Part shown: positions 17,948 to 25,800 of the stretch, piece after piece
Layout of the letters: every line of letters starts with the position of its first letter
How positions within the stretch are numbered: the first letter of the stretch is position 1
Assembly: GCF_002939985.1 (NCBI RefSeq)
Contig: NZ_MDFM01000015.1
Span: forward strand, 1 to 64,000
Reading direction: 5' to 3'
Length of the DNA stretch: 64,000 nt
DNA from: Xanthomonas hortorum pv. cynarae
GTDB taxonomy: Bacteria; Pseudomonadota; Gammaproteobacteria; Xanthomonadales; Xanthomonadaceae
The notes under the pieces: model-generated
Seen by the model: only the letters and a program-made list of their open reading frames with translations
What the model was told of the DNA's origin: nothing
The model's database searches: none
Translations under genes and position numbers: made by a program

Positions 17948-18017
17948 TGCGACGTCCCCCCAATTTTGAGTAGCGCCTCAGTTTGGAGTCCAATTCCCTA
18001 CCCCGAGGAGATTGGAC

Positions 18018-18281
18018 GTGAAGAAACGTTTTACTGACGAGCAGGTCATCGGCTTTCTGCGCGAAGCCGAAAGCGGCGTCGCCATCAAGGACCTGTGCCG
18101 GCGGCATGGCTTCAGCGAGGCCTCGTACTACCTGTGGCGCAGCAAGTTCGGTGGGATGAGCGTGCCCGATGCCAAGCGGCTCAAGGACCTCGAGTCCGAG
18201 AACGCGCGGCTGAAGAAGTTGCTGGCCGAGCAGCTGTTCGAGAACGACCTGATCAAGGATGCACTGCGAAAAAAGTGGTAA
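18018..18281 (+). CDS. IS3-family transposase OrfA
   Basis: An 87-residue protein that binds the IS ends. The helix-turn-helix is clear (FTDEQVIGFLREAESGVAIKD, LCRRHGFSEASYYLWRSKFGG), followed by a leucine-zipper-like helix (LKDLESENARLKKLLAEQL) used to dimerise with the OrfAB fusion. The GTG at 18,018 is chosen because GAGGAG lies eight bases upstream; the TTG at 18,012 is an alternative. Its end overlaps the start of orfB at the frameshift signal. Confidence 0.88.
   Translation: MKKRFTDEQVIGFLREAESGVAIKDLCRRHGFSEASYYLWRSKFGGMSVPDAKRLKDLESENARLKKLLAEQLFENDLIKDALRKKW
18269..18275 (+). promoter_or_regulatory. Programmed -1 frameshift slippery site
   Basis: aaaaaag in the phase A_AAA_AAG relative to orfA (codons CGA AAA AAG), just before the orfA stop at 18,279. 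Slippage by -1 joins orfA to orfB to give the OrfAB transposase, the usual mechanism in IS3 elements. Confidence 0.8.
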
Positions 18282-19120
18282 GCGCACCGGCGCGTCGTAC
18301 GCTGGTGCGCGAATGGATCGGGCGTGGTGCCAGCGAGCGTCGTGCGTTGGCAGTGATCGGTATGAGCGCCAGTGCGCTGCGCTATTGCCCACGCGAAGAT
18401 CGCAATGGCGAACTGCGCGAACGCATCTGTGCGTTGGCGCATCGCCATCGCCGCTATGGCGTGGGGATGATCTATCTCAAATTGCGGCAAGAAGGGCGCA
18501 TCGTGAACTACAAGCGTGTGGAGCGGTTGTACCGCGAGCAGCAGCTGCAAGTGCGCCGCCGCAAGCGCAAGAAGGTCCCAATAGGCGAGCGTCAACCGCT
18601 GCTGCGGCCATCGCAGGCCAACCAGGTGTGGTCGATGGACTTCGTGTTCGACCGCACCGCCGAAGGCCGGGTGATCAAGTGTCTGGTGATCGTGGACGAT
18701 GCAACCCACGAAGCGGTCGCCATCGAAGTGGAGCGCGCGATCTCCGGGCACGGGGTGACGCGCGTGCTGGACCGACTGGCGCACCGTCGCGGTTTGCCGA
18801 AGGTGATCCGCACTGACAACGGCAAGGAGTTTTGCGGTAAGGCGATGGTCGCTTGGGCGCATGCCCGTAATGTGCAACTACGGCTCATCCAGCCAGGCAA
18901 ACCGAACCAGAACGCCTACGTCGAATCCTTCAACGGCCGACTGCGCGACGAATGCCTCAACGAGCACTGGTTCCCGACGTTACTGCACGCGCGCACCGAA
19001 ATCGAACGCTGGCGACGCGAATACAACGAGGACCGACCCAAGAAAGCAATCGGCGGCATGACCCCGGCTGCTTATGCCCAACATCTGGCAAACAACGATA
19101 TCATCAACCCCGGACTCTAA
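18275..19120 (+). CDS. IS3-family transposase OrfB (DDE, from frameshift)
   Basis: Catalytic half of the IS3 transposase, about 281 residues from the frameshift point. It contains an IS-specific helical part with the HTH_21-like segment (RYGVGMIYLKLRQEG...YKRVERLYREQ) and the rve integrase core with the DDE triad: Asp in WSMDFVFD, Asp in RTDNGKEF and Glu in AYVESFNGRLRDECL. It is intact, so the element may be active. It is presumably made as an OrfAB fusion after slippage at 18,269-18,275; the frame has no ATG suited for independent initiation near its beginning. Confidence 0.9.
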   Translation: MVSAPARRTLVREWIGRGASERRALAVIGMSASALRYCPREDRNGELRERICALAHRHRRYGVGMIYLKLRQEGRIVNYKRVERLYREQQLQVRRRKRKKVPIGERQPLLRPSQANQVWSMDFVFDRTAEGRVIKCLVIVDDATHEAVAIEVERAISGHGVTRVLDRLAHRRGLPKVIRTDNGKEFCGKAMVAWAHARNVQLRLIQPGKPNQNAYVESFNGRLRDECLNEHWFPTLLHARTEIERWRREYNEDRPKKAIGGMTPAAYAQHLANNDIINPGL

Positions 19121-19353
19121 ACCAGGCCGCTACTCAGGGCGGGGGGACGTCGCGTCGGGTGGCCTCCACGGAACCAGGGCGGTTCACTAGAGTCTTGGAT
19201 AGGTCCTTGCGGAAGCTGGCTGAGGCGTACATCGCTCCATTGGCTCTCAGCGGGTCTACAGAATAGGATTGGAGACTGGTCGCCACGTTGAGCCTCCATG
19301 GCACAATTCATTCGGAGATGGGGCAGTCAGGGAATTGGCAGGGGGAGAAGCGA

Positions 19354-21264
19354 GTGACTACCGTAACCAGCGAAGTTGGTCTAGCTGAAAAATTTTCTTT
19401 TCCTACAAGTGCGTGGGTGCGCTTGCTGAGGAGTTATGGGCCAACCTCGAGCAATCTTACGATGTTCGATGAGTACGTGATTGGCGCGATCGGGCGAGCG
19501 AAAGTCCAACCGATTCGTCTTTCCACACCGCTGCTCGAAGACATGATTCGACATATTGAGTCGAGGGTGGAGGGCTCGCTCTTGATCGTCGGCACCGCGG
19601 GCGATGGCAAGACCTACCACTGCCGGGCACTGTGGAACCACATCGGCGGCGACCCCAAAGTCTGGGCGGGCAAAGAGAACGTGAAGGAACATCGCCTAGT
19701 CGATGGTCGCCTAGCGGTGTTCATAAAGGATCTTTCCGAATTCAATGGCCAGGAGAGCGATCTGCCGCTGCAGCGCCTCGAAAGGTCGGTTCTAGGAGGC
19801 GACGACTCCGAAGTCGTAATCCTGGCGGCCAACCATGGCCAACTGCTCGATCGCCTGCGCGACCTAGGTAAACGGCAGGATCGCATTCATCCGCTCCGCA
19901 AGCCCCTGCAGGAGAGCTTCCTGCAAGCAGTGGCGGCGCCCGACCGCTTGGCTGTATTCGACCTCAGCCGCTCCACCAGCCGCAAGACGCTCGACGAAGT
20001 TGCCAAGGCAGTTGCTGGGCACCCCGAATGGGCAAACTGCTCTCGCTGCTCCTTGAGGGTAGGTGGGAATGTTTGCCCGATCGATGAGAACCGCCGCCGC
20101 CTTCTCGGAGAAGCCGATAGCGGGCAGCTCGCGCTCCGGCTTGGCGACTTGGTCGAGATCGCCAGACTCAATGGGCTACATCTTCCGGTGCGCGATCTGC
20201 TGGCACTATGCTCCAACATGGTCCTCGGTTACGCAGATGCCAAGTTGGCAAAAGAGAACCTGATGACTTGCGCGGACGTGCCCAAGATCCAAGAGGGCAG
20301 CCACATCCGCAAGGCCAGCATCTACGCCAACGCATTCGGGGCCAACCTGCCTAAGCGACGGGCCTCTGATCGCCTCGTATTCAAGGCTATGGCGAGTTTC
20401 GGTGTGGGTGAGGAGACGACCAACGCGGCCGATGGTTTGCTGGTCTACGGTAAGGACGATTCGCGATTGCAGGCCGACTTCGCGCGTCTAGTGGCCGTTG
20501 ACCCGGTCTATGGCGCGACGGCGGACTTCCGCGCGGCTCAGGACGCCTACTTGGAAGGCTATGAAGGCGCGCGCTTGGATGGCGGCTCCGCTGAGTTCAT
20601 GGAGATTCTTGAGGACCAGCGTCGCCGGCTCTACTTCACGCTGCCTGAATCCGAGCCCGGCTACCCCCGCTGGTCAATGACGGCCTTTCGCTTCGCTGGC
20701 GAGTACTTGGACATCATCGAGTCGCTCAAGGCCAAGAAGGCGGTGAACGACACCACTCGCGGGCTTATTGCACGTGGCCTTAACCGGGTCATGACGGGCC
20801 TGCTCTTGGAGAACGTTGACCGCATCTTCATTGCCAGTTCCGGCGGATTCACGCAAAGCCGCGTGAGTGTGCTCTGCGATCATGAGACGCCATCGCGCAG
20901 GCAGGGTGGCGTAGGCATGGCCATCAAGTACGACGAGGAGGCTGGCCGCCTTCAGCTCGACGTATCGCTCTCGCCAAGCCCCGGCAACTCAGTCGCCTTC
21001 GACCTCACGCCTATCCGGCATGAGTTCCTCGCGCGTGTGGCCGAGGGCGCGCTGCCAGCAAGCTTTTCCAACGAGTGCCTTGAAGACCTTCTGGCCTTCA
21101 AGACCAAGCTGCTGCGCAAGGCCGAGATCGTCCGTAAGGCTGGCTTTGCCGGTGACGACGACGAGGTCGGCGGGGAAGCCTCCGCCTTGACGCTGAATTT
21201 CATCGACATCGAGCCGGGAGGCCGCGGGTTCGCCCGCCCCGTAACCGTAAGGACTCCGGAATGA
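19354..21264 (+). CDS. DptF/SspF-like ATPase of phosphorothioation-linked restriction
   Basis: A 636-residue P-loop protein. The GTG at 19,354 is chosen over earlier TTG/ATG codons (19,288, 19,318) because a purine-rich GGGGGAGAAG lies just upstream. Walker A is GTAGDGKT around residues 80-88; a Cys cluster (CSRCSLRVGGNVC, ~229-241) may bind a metal. It heads a run of genes with 4-14 base overlaps whose third member is a very large FtsK/HerA-type ATPase; this order and size pattern is that of the DptF-DptG-DptH (DndFGH) restriction trio, or SspFGH in the single-strand variant. In those systems the trio damages DNA that lacks the sulfur mark. The exact family was not verified by search. Confidence 0.65.
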   Translation: MTTVTSEVGLAEKFSFPTSAWVRLLRSYGPTSSNLTMFDEYVIGAIGRAKVQPIRLSTPLLEDMIRHIESRVEGSLLIVGTAGDGKTYHCRALWNHIGGDPKVWAGKENVKEHRLVDGRLAVFIKDLSEFNGQESDLPLQRLERSVLGGDDSEVVILAANHGQLLDRLRDLGKRQDRIHPLRKPLQESFLQAVAAPDRLAVFDLSRSTSRKTLDEVAKAVAGHPEWANCSRCSLRVGGNVCPIDENRRRLLGEADSGQLALRLGDLVEIARLNGLHLPVRDLLALCSNMVLGYADAKLAKENLMTCADVPKIQEGSHIRKASIYANAFGANLPKRRASDRLVFKAMASFGVGEETTNAADGLLVYGKDDSRLQADFARLVAVDPVYGATADFRAAQDAYLEGYEGARLDGGSAEFMEILEDQRRRLYFTLPESEPGYPRWSMTAFRFAGEYLDIIESLKAKKAVNDTTRGLIARGLNRVMTGLLLENVDRIFIASSGGFTQSRVSVLCDHETPSRRQGGVGMAIKYDEEAGRLQLDVSLSPSPGNSVAFDLTPIRHEFLARVAEGALPASFSNECLEDLLAFKTKLLRKAEIVRKAGFAGDDDEVGGEASALTLNFIDIEPGGRGFARPVTVRTPE

Positions 21265-22817
21265 GCGAGATCCTTAAACGTCCCGAGATCAAAAGCGTCG
21301 ATTTTTGCGTCGACGAGAACATCTGGGGGCACCGTCTCTACGACGAGCAACTCCCTCATTTGACGGTGCTCGAGTTTCTCGGAGCACTGGGCTCGAACCT
21401 CGACAAGCCGCTTCGCCCACAAGAGGGCCTTGGTGGTGCCTTCAAGTTCCAGCCACAGCGCCAAATCCGCCTCCGCGGCCTGCTTTTCAACAACCCCTAC
21501 GTCGAGTCCATCTCCGAAAGCGCACAACCGGATGAGGAGAAATGGCGGCAGTGGTTCGAGCGCTTCGCCCACGGGGCAACAGGCAACGGTGACGGCGTTG
21601 ACGACATGGCCTACCTGCGCAATTCGTTCGCGAGCTTCGACGATTTCGCCAAGGCCGTGGAGCTGCTGCGCTCCTCTTCCTTCGAGTCGCGCAGCAACAA
21701 GCGCTGGAGTTCCAAATTTGTCTTTCCCTTCGGCCCAGACGCCCTCTACGAGGACTTGGAGATCGACTCCAAGGGCAAGATGAGTAACGATCGGCGCTTC
21801 TTCGCGCGCACTGGCGAGCTGCTCTACATGATGCTCACCCGGTCGAAGCGCGGCGCCGAGCTGGGCGACCTGCTGGCCAAGCGCCTGTTCGACCGCGAGG
21901 CGCCGATGAACCGGCTCGCGCGAGCAATGCAAGGTCCGTCACAGCGCGCGGATGAAGCCCGGCAGTCTGGCTATCTGCCTGAAGCCGCTAACCCGCGTTT
22001 TGATCAAATTTGCGATGACTGGCTGTCGATTCTGGCCAGAGATATGCCGATCTATGACGCCTTGGAGCACCTGATCGTCATCTCCGGGCTCAACATGCTG
22101 CTCTACTTCCTGGAGCGGGCGAAGCGCGTAGCCGGCGACGATGATCCGGTCGAGATCCTCTGCGAGATTGTTTCCAAAGAACGCACGAAGGTTCGCACAC
22201 TTTCCGGCGACAGCTACCAGCTCAACCAAGGCCTGCCCGCCAAGGCGGTGCGCGCCCATGTCGAGTCGATCCGCATGGATGCCGGTTGGACCGAGGCAGC
22301 CTCCAGCGAGTTCCCGGAAACTGAGCGCGTGAGGCTCATGCGCGAGCGCTTCCAGTGGCCATCAGCCGATGGGGGCGACGACGAGGACCACTCGGGCGAG
22401 AGCCCCGACGCCTTAGTCGACAGGCTCACCGAGCTTGCCCTCGCGCGGCATCAGCAGCATGTCGGCAAGATTCACGCGTCCTGGTCGCGGGCGATTGGCC
22501 TCAGCTCCCGCCGCCTTTCGCGGCGCACCCGCTACGCCCCCAACGATAGGCTTTTAAAGTCGATCGTGGTGGCCATCGTCGACGACCCTATGCAGTTCGA
22601 CGAGTTCCTGACTGAGGCTAAGAAGCGCTACGGCCTCATCCTCGGCGACGCCGAAGGCGCGCGCTTGGTCGACGCAAAACTTGTAGACCAAGAGGAGCTC
22701 AGTGAGAACCGGGACAACCTTGAAGCCCGGCTTTTGGGATTGGGCCTGGTACGCAGGCTCTCCGATTCCTGCTCGTTTGTCGAAAATCCGTTCGCGAAGG
22801 AAGAGGCCGCATGCTGA
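21261..22817 (+). CDS. DptG/SspG-like middle component
   Basis: A 518-residue soluble protein with no P-loop, signal peptide or obvious catalytic motif. The C-terminal ~100 residues (RYAPNDRLLKSIVVAIVDDP then MQFDEFLTEAKKRYGLILGD) look like a winged-helix domain of a type often seen next to large DNA-translocating ATPases of defence loci. ATG overlaps the previous stop (ATGA) and its own stop overlaps the next ATG, so stoichiometric production with both ATPases is likely. Position between the P-loop protein and the FtsK-like protein identifies it as the DptG-equivalent; sequence similarity to DptG could not be judged by eye. Confidence 0.55.
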   Translation: MSEILKRPEIKSVDFCVDENIWGHRLYDEQLPHLTVLEFLGALGSNLDKPLRPQEGLGGAFKFQPQRQIRLRGLLFNNPYVESISESAQPDEEKWRQWFERFAHGATGNGDGVDDMAYLRNSFASFDDFAKAVELLRSSSFESRSNKRWSSKFVFPFGPDALYEDLEIDSKGKMSNDRRFFARTGELLYMMLTRSKRGAELGDLLAKRLFDREAPMNRLARAMQGPSQRADEARQSGYLPEAANPRFDQICDDWLSILARDMPIYDALEHLIVISGLNMLLYFLERAKRVAGDDDPVEILCEIVSKERTKVRTLSGDSYQLNQGLPAKAVRAHVESIRMDAGWTEAASSEFPETERVRLMRERFQWPSADGGDDEDHSGESPDALVDRLTELALARHQQHVGKIHASWSRAIGLSSRRLSRRTRYAPNDRLLKSIVVAIVDDPMQFDEFLTEAKKRYGLILGDAEGARLVDAKLVDQEELSENRDNLEARLLGLGLVRRLSDSCSFVENPFAKEEAAC

Positions 22818-25800
22818 CCGACCGCATTATTGGCCGCGTCGGCGCGGACATCTTAGCCAAGCGGATTTCCAATCCCGGCCAGTCCGGCGATTCTGCCGCG
22901 TTGTTCCGGCTCGACAAGCTCTCGTCCAGCCAGATTGCGGCTGTGGCGCGGGCGATCCTCGCTAATCCCGACCTGCTGGCTCGCGTGGATCTCATGATCC
23001 CCGAGGCCTTGGTTGATGGCCAAAGCCTGCCGCCTGAGATCCTCATCCCGCATAACGCCGGCTACGTCCGCAACAACGCTGCGACCGTCAAGTCTGCAAT
23101 CCTGACTGCTAACGGCAACGAGCACAACTTGGCCGACACGCTCGGCCATGTCATGGCCATCGGGGCCAAGGAGATGCGTGCCGACCCTGAATCCTGGGTC
23201 GAAGCCGCCTTGCACGCGGGTGGGCTCGCGCCGGTGCCGGATGACCGCTCGGTGTTCCATGCGGCCTTGGGCGGATTGCTCGCCTCCTCTGAGCTCTCAC
23301 TCGTCCAGCTTGGCGAGTTCTGCTCCGAGATTGTCGAGGCCATGTCCATCCGCGGACTTGCCATCCGCGATGCCGTGGGCTTTGCAATGCCGCGTGCTGG
23401 TTTGCCCCGCGACACAGGGTTCTTCTCCAATGCAAAGAGCTTCGGACCGCTTCGCAAGGCCTGGCAGAAGGCCTTCGCCAAGCTCTTCACGCAGCGCGCG
23501 CCGCTGCTAAAGAAACTTCGCCATAACGGCCAGCCGCTGGACCCCGACGAGCTAATTGAGCGCATTGAGATCAATGCGGCTGAGATCACGGACGCCGCGC
23601 GCCTTGCGCTTGATGCTTTCGTCACTTCTCCCGCGGGAGATCAGGAGGTGTCTTCCGCTCTGGCCCAGTTCGAGTGGGAGGCCGACGGCGTCTACCTCGC
23701 CTTCGACAAGCCCAAGGAGAAACAATTCGGATTGGCTGACTCGACCATCCGCTTCCTCGACCACGATTGCGACCAAGAGAATTCGCTCGATCTCGAGGGG
23801 CGCCAGCTCTTGGAGGATTTGAAGTCGCGCGAGCGACGCTCCGACTTTACCGAAGACGATGAGGAGTTCTTCGTCAAGTACCGCCGGCTGCTTGAGCAAG
23901 ATGCCAAGCTATGCGCGCGCTGGGAGAAGGCCCTCTATGGCAAGCCCATCGAATGCAACGACTTTTTCGATGGGTTCGCGCGCGTAGTGAACAGCCTACA
24001 TGCGGGGCTGCGCGATACCGAAGGCGAGCGCATCTTGCGCTTCACCGTGACCAAGGGTCGCAAGGAGTGGCGTGAGCGCTTCAATTACGACGCCGGCAGC
24101 TACTTCTCGGCGATGTATCGTGGCTTGAAGGAGCTCATGGGTTCCAAGGCCGATTGGAAGGTTGAGCGTCTCGGCAATGCGAGCCTCCCCGATCCGCTTT
24201 TCGATTATGAGGCCTTCTTTGCCAAGGAGAAGGAGCTCCGCAGCGACAAGAAAAACAAGATGCGGCCGAATTCATCGCTCTCGCGCATGGCCTTGCAGAT
24301 CAAGTTCGATGTGGCGCTAATCCAATTCTCCAATGGCAAAGAGAATGTGCTCGCCAAGACCCAGCTCTTGTGGAGCTACAAACCCACCTCGATTGGTCTG
24401 TCGATGGTCGCAGATATGCGTCGCCTTTTGGAGAGGGGGGCGGCCGGTTGCACAGAAGTCCCGCGCCGCCTAGTAAGCAAGAAGGGTGGTGTGCAAAATG
24501 TCTCGCTGCTCGACACCGGCACGTTGGAGGCCACCTATTCCACCGACGCGGGTTCCTTGGTCCCAGCGGCCAGCAGGCTCCGCAGCCTGCGCCGCGAGAT
24601 AAAGGGCCGGATCAAGGATCTCGCGGAAGGCGGCTATCTAACTCCGCCGCAGCGCGACGAGGTCAAGGCATCCTGGGACAAGTTCGAGGAGGACTACATC
24701 AAGGCGATGGAGGACTTCGTCTCTATCGGCCTTCATGGCGAGGCCGTCATGCGCCAGGCCGAATCCTTCGGCGCCCTGATGGCGACCCTTATGTCCCAAG
24801 CGCGCGGCGACGTGTGCCGCTCGCGCCTGGTCTCCGAGATTCTTTCGGTAGGCACGGCCCGCGTGGCTGGCGACAACCCCGCGCTGATCATCCCGCCATG
24901 GCACCCGGAGCGCATGAAGGCGTTGGCAGTGAAGTCCCGACGTGTCGCCGGATTTGCCACCCACTTGCTCTCCAGCGGCAACATCCTCTATGGAGACCGC
25001 GAAATCTTCATGCGCGAGTTCTCCGACGAGATCGCCCATCCGTTCTATCCGGAGATCGCTGTCCTCAACCGGGCCGGCGCGCCGACGCTGGTGTCTGAGA
25101 GCAGCACAGTCAACGGCTATAGCCTCTTGGAATCGCCCACGCGGGGCAATCAGGATGCAATGACCGACGTGGACCCAGCTGCCGCTGCCAAGCAAGCACG
25201 AGAGCTCTTGGAGCGCTACGTTGGCTTGCAGCCTCATGAGGCATCGAACCTGAGCGTCGTACTTTACAACGCCGATGCGGCCGAGCTGCCGCTGGCTACT
25301 GTGCGCGAGCTCTCGTCGATTCAAGAGGACGGGAAGCTTAAATGCAGCGTGTCGGTGCGTCACTCGGATCCGGCAAAGCTGCGCAGCGTCTACGGTGAGC
25401 TGGTCAACAAGGCCGGAGACGATCCGGACTTGCCCGTAGTCAGTGAGACCAGCGACAACTTCATCTCCAGGTTACGCATTTCGGTAACGCCGATCTCGGC
25501 CACGCCTAGCGAGAGCGCCCAGGGCTTCAAGGCCTTCGATGTAGCTTTCCTGCATGACGTGGTCTCGCGGGCGGCGCAGTCCGAATGGCTTTCTGTCGCC
25601 TGGACGAACGATCGGCCGAATTTGGAGCACGCTCCCTCGCGCTGGTCCTACCGCAGCGTCTCGGGCGAGAACGAACTGAAATCCACCACCTTCTTGGCCT
25701 GTCCTTGGCAGACGGCCTCGGGCTGGGCCTATGTGTCCGCAGTGGCTGCCGTTTGCCGCCAGCTTGATGCATTACCTGGCGAACGCTTCCTGCCAGCCCG

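Larger units (their letters stand above)
17949..19153 (+). mobile_element. Complete IS3-family insertion sequence (~1.2 kb)
   Basis: The two ends carry inverted repeats: left gcgacgtcccccc...tgagtagcg, right the complement (cgctactca...ggggggacgtcgc). Between them are the two overlapping frames of an IS3-family transposase (orfA, orfB) with an A6G frameshift site. The length of about 1,205 bases and gene layout fit the IS407-like group. No clear 4-base target duplication is seen at these boundaries, so the exact ends may be off by a base or two, or one flank was altered by the older IS copy next to it. The right end lies ~200 bases upstream of the restriction operon. Confidence 0.85.
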
